Source: Nitrospirota bacterium (lineage in GTDB: Bacteria > Nitrospirota > JACRHJ01). From it: a DNA stretch of 46,027 bases. Positions 35,640 through 46,027 of the stretch are shown one piece after another (position 1 is the stretch's first letter; each line of letters opens with the position of its first letter). Under the pieces are notes generated by a model. That model made no database searches and was not told the DNA's origin. It saw only the letters and a list, made by a program, of their open reading frames with translations. The stretch spans positions 1-46,027 of the forward strand of contig JACRHJ010000010.1 of assembly GCA_016212105.1 (NCBI GenBank), in the 5' to 3' direction. Position numbers and translations under genes: made by a program.

Positions 35640-36434
35640 CTAAGCATTGATAACCGCGGCCGCCCCGGAAGCTGCCTCGTCCGGCAGGCCGACAAGGAAC
35701 TCGAGCGCCTCGCAGACGTCCGCCATCTCCACCGTGGTGTTGACGCACGGGCCGAACGGCCGCTGGTTGAGTATGCCTATGACCGGCAGCGGGTAGCTGT
35801 CCACGATGCCGCTGGTCAGGTCACGCTCACAAGCGACCGCGATGATGGCCTTGGGCCTCTTTTCCTTGATGATGCGCCTGGCGAGCGTGCCGCCAGTCGC
35901 TACCGAGAGGTCTATCGCGTGCCTGTCCGCGATTGCGACCAGGTCCTTGATTCCGCACTTGCCGCAGCCCTTGCAGCGGTGGACGTCTCCGGTTATCTTT
36001 ATGTTGCAGTCATTTAACTGTATGCAGTGCGGGAGCAGTATCAGGAGCCTGTCCGGCTTCACCCCGTGAATGTTCGAACGGACGAGCTGGTTGTTGACCG
36101 CGATGAAGGACTGCTGGACTGCGTCCCGCGACATCCCGAACAGCCGCCCCACGAGCACCATCATCGGGAACAGGATTTTTACGACGACCCACCGGAGCCG
36201 CTGCGCGAGGAATATCTCCCGGCCCCTCAGAAGCGTGATGATGAGGAGTATAACGCCGAACGCGATGAACGACAGCACCCCGGCGACGAGCGCCATGAAT
36301 ATGTGCGGCAACGCGGGGTGGATGTTGCGCATCCCGACCTGGGGTATCCACCATATGACGTAGCCCGCGCCGCAGAGTATGGCGAGCGTCGCCAGCAGCA
36401 GGCCGATAAACGTCCTTTTCTTGGGTTCCTGCAT
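35640..36434 (-). CDS. DUF116 family membrane protein with conserved cysteines
   Basis: A 264-aa protein with two transmembrane helices (~10-30 and ~45-70) and a cytoplasmic DUF116 domain. Cys137 (LPHCIQ), Cys143, Cys154/Cys157/Cys160 (CKGCGKCG), Cys202 (ACERD) and Cys230 (PFGPCVNT) are arranged like metal or iron-sulfur ligands. The family's function is not established as far as I know. The start is ATG 36434 with AGGA seven bases upstream; the frame upstream to 36476 has no support. It lies between fmt and rsmB, which suggests a link to translation or rRNA modification, but this is guilt by association. Confidence 0.88.
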   Translation of the reverse strand: MQEPKKRTFIGLLLATLAILCGAGYVIWWIPQVGMRNIHPALPHIFMALVAGVLSFIAFGVILLIITLLRGREIFLAQRLRWVVVKILFPMMVLVGRLFGMSRDAVQQSFIAVNNQLVRSNIHGVKPDRLLILLPHCIQLNDCNIKITGDVHRCKGCGKCGIKDLVAIADRHAIDLSVATGGTLARRIIKEKRPKAIIAVACERDLTSGIVDSYPLPVIGILNQRPFGPCVNTTVEMADVCEALEFLVGLPDEAASGAAAVINA

Positions 36435-37037
36435 GTCGCTTTCCTGTATTACTGTATACTGTCGCCCTACGACCACCTATTCGGTGTCATTCTGAGCGAA
36501 GCGAAGAATCTGCCTTTATCTGATATGCAGGGGCGCGGATTCCGCGCCCGCACCTTGTTGTCTTTAACGTCATTCCCGCGAAGGCGGGAATCCAGGAATT
36601 GGTTCTTATACAGGGGCCCGACCTGCGTGTCGGCCCTTATCACACCCCATCCCTCCCCCTATGAAGGGGGCGGGAGATTCGTCGAGGCCGGATTTTATTA
36701 TTAATCCGGCGGTTAAATATCCTGACATCCTCTTCATTGCACGGCCTCAAGGGGGCGCGGCCCCCTTGCACCCCCGGACAAGGGGGAAACGTTCCCCCTT
36801 GCATCCCCTCGATCCTGTAAGGATGGAAGCCAAATCATGGCGAGCTTCGCCCGCCGGATTTAAAACAACCTGGCCCCCACCTCTAACTCCCCCTCTTAAG
36901 ATAAGAGGGGGCCGGGGGGCGTTATGAAGTATCGGCGATAAATCCAAATATTCAGCCGCCGGTTAAATAATATTAACTGCTTCAACCAATCTTCCCCTCC
37001 CTTCACAGGGAGGGGATAAGAGGGAAGGGTTGGTTTG
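36435..37037. repeat. 600-base intergenic repeat nest, no gene
   Basis: Palindromic repeats in series: family J (GTCATTCTGAGCGAAGCGAA core, ~36485-36512), family C (36569-36593), family B variant (36607-36640), a G/C-rich element (GGGGGCGCGGCCCCCTTGCA core) with a second inverted repeat (GGGGGAAACGTTCCCCC, ~36783-36799), family A (36887-36927), and a family I-like element (~36993-37028). Two AATCCGGCGGTTAAAT-like phrases (~36702-36718 and ~36955-36969) recur in the gap. No coding frame is credible; short open frames here only translate the repeats. Confidence 0.75.
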
Positions 37038-37967
37038 CTATCCCAGCCTCTCCCCAGCCGTTACTTTATGCCCGGCAAGGTAGTCGCGTACGTCCATGCG
37101 CCTGCCGCCATCTGTCTGTATCTCTGTTATCAGGAGCGCGCCGTCGCCGGTCAAAACCCTGATACCCGCCGGGCCCGCCTCGATAACCTCGCCCGGCGCG
37201 CCTGTCGCCGAGACATCCGCGACCCGCGCACCCCATATCTTGAGCGTCTCGCCCACGCGGGAGGTATAAGCCCCAGGCCACGGGTCGAGACCGCGCACCT
37301 GTCTCTCTATCTCTATCGCAGGCTTGGTCCAATCGACCCGACCCGTCTCCTTCTTCAGCATAGGGGCGTAGGTCGCCCCTTCGGGGTCCTGAGGGACGCC
37401 CGCGAGCCGACCGGCCTGAAGCTCGTCGAGCGCCTTGATTAACAGTCCCGCCCCGAGCGCGGCCAGACGGCCCGTGAGCGCCCCGGCCGTGTCGTCCGGG
37501 CGTATCGGCTCCTCGCCCGCCAGCAGCATGTCGCCGGTATCCATGCCGACGTCCATCTTCATTATCGTCACGCCGGTGACGGTCTCGCCCCTTATTATCG
37601 CCCAGTTTATCGGCGCGGCCCCCCGGTACTTCGGGAGTATCGCGGCGTGGACGTTCAGGCATCCCATCGGCGGTATGTCGAGTATGGACTTGGGCAGTAT
37701 CTGGCCGAAGGCCGCGACGACTATCACGTCCGGACGCTCGGCAGTTATGCGCACGACCGCCTCCTGGACTTTCACCTTTTCCGGCTGGTATACCGGGATG
37801 CCAAGCACTTCCGCACGAACCTTTACCGGCGGCGGGACGGTCTTCCGCCCCCTGCCCTTGGGCCTGTCCGGCTGGCTTATGACGAGCGTTACCTCGTGGC
37901 CCGCCGCGGCAAGCGCGGACAGCGTCGGGACTGCGAACTCCGGCGTCCCCATGAAGGCGACCCTCAC
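37038..37967 (-). CDS. fmt: Methionyl-tRNA formyltransferase
   Basis: Transfers a formyl group from 10-formyl-tetrahydrofolate to initiator Met-tRNA. The 309-aa length is normal. The N-terminal domain has FMGTPEFAVPTL, the catalytic Asn105/His107 in LNVHAAILPKYRGAAPINWA and Asp143 in MDVGMDTGDMLL. The C-terminal tRNA-binding domain (~205-309) contains GLDPWPGAYT. The start is GTG 37967, which overlaps the def stop as GTGA, so translation is coupled to def. The def-fmt pair is conserved in most bacteria. Confidence 0.97.
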   Translation of the reverse strand: MRVAFMGTPEFAVPTLSALAAAGHEVTLVISQPDRPKGRGRKTVPPPVKVRAEVLGIPVYQPEKVKVQEAVVRITAERPDVIVVAAFGQILPKSILDIPPMGCLNVHAAILPKYRGAAPINWAIIRGETVTGVTIMKMDVGMDTGDMLLAGEEPIRPDDTAGALTGRLAALGAGLLIKALDELQAGRLAGVPQDPEGATYAPMLKKETGRVDWTKPAIEIERQVRGLDPWPGAYTSRVGETLKIWGARVADVSATGAPGEVIEAGPAGIRVLTGDGALLITEIQTDGGRRMDVRDYLAGHKVTAGERLG

Positions 37968-38482
37968 GAGGCCGACTCCTCTTCCTTCTTCATCTTCTTC
38001 AGCCTGCGCTTGTACAGCTCGCGCTTGAGCGGGCTGACGTGGTCGAGTATTATCTGCCCGTTCAGGTGGTCAAGCTCGTGCTGGAGGGCGCGGGCGAGGA
38101 GGTCTTCGCCTGTGACCTCATACACCTGGCCGTGTCTGTCGGTCGCGCGTACAGTTACCTTCGCGTAGCGCTTGACGTTGGAGTTGAACTCTTGGACGCT
38201 TAGGCAGCCCTCCTCCTCCAGAAGCTCGCCGTCCACGGCTATGACCTCCGGGTTTATCAGGACGAGGAGCGGGTGCTTCTCCTCCCTGCTGCTGATGTCG
38301 ATGACCGCCAGCCGGAGCGAGACGCCCACCTGCGGCGCGGCGAGGCCGACCCCGGGCGCGGCGTACATGGTCTCTATCATGTCGTCTATCAGCGTCTGGA
38401 TTTCGGGAGTTATCTCGCCGACCGGCTTCGCCTTCGCCTTCAGGACCGGGTTCGGGAACTGCACTATCTCTCTGACAGCCAT
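37964..38482 (-). CDS. def: Peptide deformylase
   Basis: Removes the formyl group from new polypeptides. The 172-aa length is normal. The three signatures are GVGLAAPQ (44-51), EGCLSV with metal ligand Cys93, and HELDH with metal ligands His135/His139 and catalytic Glu136. The C-terminal tail is a basic helix (KRELYKRRLKKMKKEEE). ATG 38482 has GGAGG six bases upstream. First gene of the def-fmt pair, with a possible promoter at 38522-38550. Confidence 0.97.
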   Translation of the reverse strand: MAVREIVQFPNPVLKAKAKPVGEITPEIQTLIDDMIETMYAAPGVGLAAPQVGVSLRLAVIDISSREEKHPLLVLINPEVIAVDGELLEEEGCLSVQEFNSNVKRYAKVTVRATDRHGQVYEVTGEDLLARALQHELDHLNGQIILDHVSPLKRELYKRRLKKMKKEEESAS

Positions 38483-38521
38483 GCAAAACCTCCGCCAGCA
38501 AATGTGTGTATGCGACCTATA

Positions 38522-38550
38522 TTTTTATCACTTTATGCCGCGAAATGCAA
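38522..38550 (-). promoter_or_regulatory. Possible promoter of def-fmt
   Basis: On the minus strand TTGCAT (38550-38545), a 17-base spacer, TAAAAA (38527-38522), about 40 bases before the def ATG and just past the terminator of the restriction-modification gene. Confidence 0.38.
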
Positions 38551-38566
38551 GAGGAATGGCCGTAAA

Positions 38567-38599
38567 CGCAAAAGAGAGGCCGGTGGCCTCTCTTTTGCG
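38567..38599 (-). terminator. Terminator of the restriction-modification gene
   Basis: A perfect 15-bp stem, CGCAAAAGAGAGGCC / GGCCTCTCTTTTGCG, with a 3-base loop. The T-run lies in the 3' arm in both orientations, so it can stop transcription from either side. It lies 20 bases after the stop at 38619. Confidence 0.82.
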
Positions 38600-38618
38600 G
38601 ACAATTGCTGGTTTTTTC

Positions 38619-39692
38619 TCAGGCGTTGCCGAGAAGTTCTGCCTCGAAGCGGGCTTTTGCGTCTTCCAAAGTCCGCGCCGCCTCTAACCGAAGATATATG
38701 GCTTTTTCGCGCGCCGCCTTCATTTCTCCAGCCAATTTATTTTGGATTTCTATGGGCGGTAATGGTATTCTGAAATCAGCAAGAGCTATCGCATCAATGC
38801 TCTGAACTGTAGTGCTATGTTTCTTTATCAACGAAAGTATTTGGTCTTGATAAACATCCAGCAAATATACCAAATATTCTGGATTTACTATATTAGTTGG
38901 AATTAGAGCACGCACATCTTGGTTTATTGTTACGGGGATAAGGTTCATTCCCGCTAACCGTGAACTATCTGACAGACCTCGCATTGTAAATAGAATAGAC
39001 CTTTCTGGTACAATTTTAAGCCTTGCACTCATGAGTCCAGTTTCGCTAATTTTATCTTTAGAACCGCGGATAAGCGGTTCTTTTATGTCTTTTGGCGAAA
39101 CCCATGCAATATCGCCGCTCCAATAGTCTTCATTTTCCTTAGAAGGAGTACTACCAGTAAACGACATTCCTAAATCCGATATTTTTACAAGCTCATAGCC
39201 AGATTCTTCGAAAATCTGGTTCTTCTTATTATGAAGCCATAATACTGATAACTTACCATCTTTGATCATGCCTCGATTTTCCGCAATACAAATTGTTTCG
39301 CCCTCGGCAACCGGGTTCAGGCGAAAGAAAGCGCCTGGTTTTCTCAGAAACTCACGGTACTGTGTCGCCACCTCGGGCAACTGGTTCTCGCACTTGCGCC
39401 CGGTCGCATCGTAACCAATCTTCTCCGGCGCGGCCATGAATATCGCTTCGTTGTCGTCCGGCGTCTCGCCGTCTGCCCGTTTACGCAGGAACACGACGCT
39501 CGCCTTCACGCCCGCGCCGAAGTGCGCGAATGCTGTCTGCGGTAGGCTGACCACGGCAAGAAGCTGGAACCTCTCAAGGATGAAGTCGCGGACGTACTGG
39601 AGGGAGGCATTGGTAAGTATTCCGTCCGGCAGGACGACGGCGGCCCGGCCCGTACCGGGCTTCAGGAAATGCCAGATGCGCTCGATAAACAA
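38619..39692 (-). CDS. C-terminal part of R-M-S restriction-modification protein: methylase end and specificity (TRD) domain
   Basis: A 357-aa frame (first codon used TTG 39692), separated from its N-terminal half by the CAGG repeat tract. In this frame the sequence just before 39692 reads DTPRKNQKTEI, the expected continuation of an HsdM-type methylase, so this is not an independent gene. Residues ~1-125 complete the methylase domain (FLKPGTGRAAVVLPDGILTN). Residues ~150-325 form a HsdS-like target-recognition domain (ELVKISDLGMSFTGSTPSKE, GDIAWVSPKDI, IPLPPIEIQNKLAGEM), ending in the usual coiled helix. The TRD part (~38690-39310) is AT-rich, unlike the methylase part. Only one TRD is seen. 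In the present frame it is probably not translated, or only weakly by internal initiation. Confidence 0.8.
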   Translation of the reverse strand: MFIERIWHFLKPGTGRAAVVLPDGILTNASLQYVRDFILERFQLLAVVSLPQTAFAHFGAGVKASVVFLRKRADGETPDDNEAIFMAAPEKIGYDATGRKCENQLPEVATQYREFLRKPGAFFRLNPVAEGETICIAENRGMIKDGKLSVLWLHNKKNQIFEESGYELVKISDLGMSFTGSTPSKENEDYWSGDIAWVSPKDIKEPLIRGSKDKISETGLMSARLKIVPERSILFTMRGLSDSSRLAGMNLIPVTINQDVRALIPTNIVNPEYLVYLLDVYQDQILSLIKKHSTTVQSIDAIALADFRIPLPPIEIQNKLAGEMKAAREKAIYLRLEAARTLEDAKARFEAELLGNA

Positions 39693-39711
39693 TATCTCGG
39701 TCTTCTGGTTT

Positions 39712-41163
<1,452 letters not shown>

Positions 41164-41183
41164 CATGGCCTCCATAGTAATAT

Positions 41184-41381
41184 TAGGGTGGGCTCTGCCC
41201 ACCATGAAACAATCACGGGCAAGAGGGACGGCGGGCAATGCCCACCCTACAATTTCATCCCCCTCTTCCTCCCCCCTCTTAAGATAAGAGGGGGGCAGGG
41301 GGGCGTTATGAGCCTTTCGGGGGTCAGGGGAGAGTTACTAAATCCCCATCTCCTCGCGGGAGAGGGGGTTGGGGGTGAGGG
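41184..41381. repeat. Repeat nest between clpB and the restriction-modification gene
   Basis: Two family F copies (41184-41203 and 41233-41250), family A (41269-41311) and family I (41340-41381). The first F copy ends directly upstream of the ribosome site of the restriction-modification gene. No gene or clear promoter is seen, so that gene may depend on read-through from clpB. Confidence 0.78.
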
Positions 41382-41396
41382 GTCTCCACTGAGTGT

Positions 41397-44003
<2,607 letters not shown>

Positions 44004-44059
44004 TACAACCTCCAACTGCTTTATGCGGTGATGCGGGGACGTGGTACGTGTTCGTGTTT

Positions 44060-44134
44060 TTGTAGTGCGCGACGCCCCCGGCGCGCCGGGTTGTGTAATT
44101 GTCCGTCGTTCCGAGCGCAGTCGAGGAACCTGCC
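44060..44134. repeat. Family G and family J repeats upstream of clpB
   Basis: Family G (TTGTAGTGCGCGACGCCCCC core, 44060-44087) matches 19066-19092 reversed. Family J (GTCGTTCCGAGCGCAGTCGA core, ~44103-44134) matches ~36485-36512. I looked here for an HspR-type operator (CTTGAGT/ACTCAAG) and saw none. Confidence 0.7.
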
Positions 44135-44146
44135 GTTGACTTTGAT

Positions 44147-44830
44147 TTATTCTGGTTCCTTTGCTAATTCTCGTTTAGCCCGCTCAATGTCGTTTTTTGT
44201 TGCTCCGCAATTAAGCATATCTTCGTCTTTCACGCCAATTTTAATACAGTCGCGTAAAACCGATTGCATTCTTTCTATACTTAGTTTTTCTGCTTTCGAT
44301 ACTATATTTTCAAACCAACTGGGGTCGTTTACAAGCTCCTCTTTGTAAATTCTTATGAACATATCGACCGTCTCGCTTCTTACGGTCACACGCTCACTAT
44401 CTGATAGGTTCTTTATCTGGTCTAACGTCAACCATCTACCTCCAGATTTCGATTGGATCAGCGAGCTGAAAATATATGTGCCCCATTTATCACTATCAAT
44501 CAAACCTCGAATTGCCTCTATTTGCTTTGATTCAATATCACTTGCTGCTGGTAAACCAGGTAGCATTGAATTATTTATAAACTTGGTTAGCTTATCCGAA
44601 TAGACAAGTAGTTTATGAATCTCATTGAGGTCACAGTTGTTCAGATTGCCGAGCTTATTTACAACAACATGTTCAGCTTTACAAATAAGATTCTTGGCGA
44701 TAGTTTTCGACTTATCATCGCTATCATCTATGTCTTCAACAACAAATAGTGCTTCGCCCAAATCGTCGGGTTCTAAAGACTTAATGCATTTATCAAATCG
44801 GTTTCGCAACTCGTCAGCTATTGAACGCAT
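44147..44830 (-). CDS. AT-rich gene of unknown function
   Basis: A 227-aa, Lys/Asp/Ile/Asn-rich, helical-looking soluble protein without signal peptide or membrane segment. Recognisable stretches include [40 protein letters not shown] and [19 protein letters not shown] recognise no family. The start is ATG 44830 with AAGGAG six bases upstream (a TTG precedes it). The base composition is much more AT-rich than flanking clpB and hspR, so it is probably a recent insertion into the heat-shock cluster. Nothing in the sequence ties it to defence or heat shock. Confidence 0.75.
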   Translation of the reverse strand: MRSIADELRNRFDKCIKSLEPDDLGEALFVVEDIDDSDDKSKTIAKNLICKAEHVVVNKLGNLNNCDLNEIHKLLVYSDKLTKFINNSMLPGLPAASDIESKQIEAIRGLIDSDKWGTYIFSSLIQSKSGGRWLTLDQIKNLSDSERVTVRSETVDMFIRIYKEELVNDPSWFENIVSKAEKLSIERMQSVLRDCIKIGVKDEDMLNCGATKNDIERAKRELAKEPE

Positions 44831-44896
44831 CAATATCTCCTTTCGCTCAACGTCAATTCGAAGTCAACTGTGGGTCCCTCCACTTCGGTCGGGACG

Positions 44897-45010
44897 ACAA
44901 CCTAAATCTTCCCCCTCCCCTCAGTCCCCTCCCGCGAGGGGAGGGGATTTTACTTCTTCCCCCTCCCCACCTGCGGGGGAGGGGGGCAGGGGGGCTGGGG
45001 GCGTCTCTTC
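44897..45010. repeat. Two G-rich palindromic repeats (family H and a variant)
   Basis: CCCCTCCCGCGAGGGGAGGG core (~44918-44955) and CCTGCGGGGGAGGGGGGCAG core (~44956-45007). The second is almost identical to ~27365-27415. They lie between the hspR-like gene and the AT-rich unknown gene. Confidence 0.75.
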
Positions 45011-45013
45011 CTT

Positions 45014-45409
45014 CTACCCCTTCTCCACCTTGATCTTTATCACCCGCCCCTTGGGCGGGACCTTCACCAGCGGGTTCTTCATCAGCTCCTCGCGCCGGGC
45101 AAGCTCGGCCATGAACTCCCGCCGCATCTCCTCGGCGGCCCACTCCATATCCTCCTGAAGCTTCTCCATCTTCTCGCGCATCGTGAGTATTACCTCGACG
45201 CCCGCGAGGTTCACGCCCAGGTCGCGCGTGAGCGTGATGACAGTCCTGAGCCGCTCGACGTCGTCGGCCGAGTACAGCCGCACGCCGCCCTCGGTGCGCT
45301 TCGGGCAGACGAAGCCCTCGCGTTCGTACAGCCGCAGCGTCTGCGGGTGCAGCCCCAGCATCTCGGCCACGACGGAAATCATGTATACAGCCTTTTCGCG
45401 TTCGGTCAT
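45014..45409 (-). CDS. hspR: MerR-family heat-shock regulator (HspR-like)
   Basis: A 131-aa DNA-binding protein: MerR-type winged helix-turn-helix at residues ~10-80 (ISVVAEMLGLHPQTLRLYER, GGVRLYSADDVERLRTVITL), then a charged dimerisation coiled coil (~85-115) and a basic tail. The phrase MLGLHPQTLRLYEREG is characteristic of HspR, the repressor of dnaK/clpB genes that binds HAIR inverted repeats. Its ATG lies four bases after the dnaJ stop, and AGGA four bases before the ATG is the ribosome site. Location next to dnaJ and near clpB supports the call. No HAIR site is visible in this window; the main one would lie upstream of the operon, outside it. Confidence 0.88.
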   Translation of the reverse strand: MTEREKAVYMISVVAEMLGLHPQTLRLYEREGFVCPKRTEGGVRLYSADDVERLRTVITLTRDLGVNLAGVEVILTMREKMEKLQEDMEWAAEEMRREFMAELARREELMKNPLVKVPPKGRVIKIKVEKG

Positions 45410-45415
45410 GGTGTC

Positions 45416-46027
45416 CTATCCCCTCCGCCTGAAGCCACGGAACGAGACCTTCGAGCGCGGGTCCTGCGGCACGGCGCGTTCGAGGTCGCGGAAGAGCTGC
45501 TTCGCGTATTCCGAGTCCGGGGTCGGCACGACTACCCTGAGCTTCACGTACTGGTCGCCCTCGCCCGCCGAGCCCAGGTGCGGCACGCCCTTGCCCCGCA
45601 GCCTCAACTCCTGGCCGGACTGCGTACCCGCCGGTATCGTCATCGTGACCATCCCGTCCTTGGTCGGCACGTCTATCTTCGCCCCGAGCGCGGCCTCGGT
45701 AATGGTAACCGGCACCTCGCAGTAGAGGTTGTCGCCCCGCCTCTCGAAGAAGCCGTGCGGCCGGACGTTCGTAATGATGTACAGGTCGCCCGGAGGCCCG
45801 CCGCCGGTGCCCGGCCCGCCCTTCCCGGCAAGCCGCACCCTGGAGCCGTTGTCCACGCCCGGAGGAATCTTCACGGTCAGCCGCTCGGACTTGTTCACGG
45901 TGCCCCGGCCGTTACAGTTGATGCACGGCTCGGAGCGGGACTTGCCCGTCCCGTGGCAGCGCTGGCACGGCTGGCTGCCGCCGAAGAACGGCATCGCAGA
46001 TTTCGACTTGCCGGTGCCCTTGCAGTC
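45416..46027 (-). CDS. dnaJ: Chaperone DnaJ, C-terminal part (5' end outside window)
   Basis: DnaK co-chaperone. Visible are 203 codons up to the TAG stop at 45416; the frame is open to the right edge, so the J domain, Gly/Phe region and first zinc motif lie outside. The visible start is inside the zinc-binding domain (CKGTGKSKS, CQRCHGTGKS, CINCNGRG). Two C-terminal substrate-binding beta domains follow (LTVKIPPGVDNGSRVRLAGK, DLYIITNVRPHGFFERRGDN, EAALGAKIDVPTKDG). ATG 45994 is internal. It directly precedes the HspR-like gene, so the two are probably co-transcribed in a heat-shock operon. Confidence 0.95.
   Translation of the reverse strand, partial: DCKGTGKSKSAMPFFGGSQPCQRCHGTGKSRSEPCINCNGRGTVNKSERLTVKIPPGVDNGSRVRLAGKGGPGTGGGPPGDLYIITNVRPHGFFERRGDNLYCEVPVTITEAALGAKIDVPTKDGMVTMTIPAGTQSGQELRLRGKGVPHLGSAGEGDQYVKLRVVVPTPDSEYAKQLFRDLERAVPQDPRSKVSFRGFRRRG

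Noticed and set aside
36661-36927. Short open frames in the 600-base gap before fmt
   Set aside because: They translate the palindromic repeats (PPLKIRGG, PLHPRTRG) and have no ribosome site.
41164-41238. N-terminal extension of the restriction-modification protein
   Set aside because: It is encoded by a family F repeat, and GGAGG five bases upstream supports ATG 41163.

Overview
This is a GC-rich chromosomal segment from a diderm bacterium. It carries housekeeping genes in a def-fmt-DUF116-rsmB-PASTA-rpe-tpiA-secG order, an MerR/HspR-type regulator next to dnaJ and clpB, large DUF11/SdrD-like surface proteins and an outer-membrane barrel. These suggest a deltaproteobacterial (Desulfobacterota-like) or related lineage, but no rRNA or other decisive marker is present and the assignment is inference. 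Ile is often coded by ATA and Arg by AGG despite the high GC, and TTG/GTG starts are frequent.

Layout. (1) 1-992 (+): 3' part of a secreted-type Gly/Asp-repeat protein with its terminator. (2) 1177-16675 (-): a surface locus, read right to left, with an SdrD-like/DUF11 protein, a small DUF11 protein, a 1014-aa DUF11 protein, a 2417-aa outer-membrane protein with DUF11-like repeats and a C-terminal beta-barrel, then a CapA-family protein. (3) 17210-21562 (-): aspS, rluB, guaB. (4) 21816-25909 (+): an unknown Lys/Ala-rich protein, then a tight operon of a receiver-only response regulator, a Dpp/Opp-type permease, two periplasmic thioredoxin-like proteins and a second permease. (5) 25918-30644 (-): an AT-rich TPR/coiled-coil protein, a secreted protein of unknown function, and the family-5 peptide-binding lipoprotein that probably serves the permeases. 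(6) 30945-38482 (-): secG, tpiA, rpe, a PASTA protein, rsmB, DUF116, fmt, def. (7) 38619-41163 (-): a single-chain restriction-modification gene split by a CAGG repeat tract. (8) 41397-46027 (-): clpB, an AT-rich unknown gene, hspR-like regulator and the 3' part of dnaJ.

The most notable observation is in block 7. A nuclease-like domain, an N6-adenine methylase domain and a specificity (TRD) domain would form one 846-aa protein. Fifteen CCTG/CAGG tetranucleotide repeats in the methylase region put the two halves out of frame and end the first at 483 aa. Losing one repeat unit or gaining two restores a continuous reading frame, which is the signature of phase variation. The TRD part is visibly more AT-rich than the methylase part, as if exchanged by recombination.

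Intergenic gaps are unusually full of short palindromic repeats from about ten families. Several gaps contain three to six different families in a row and no gene.
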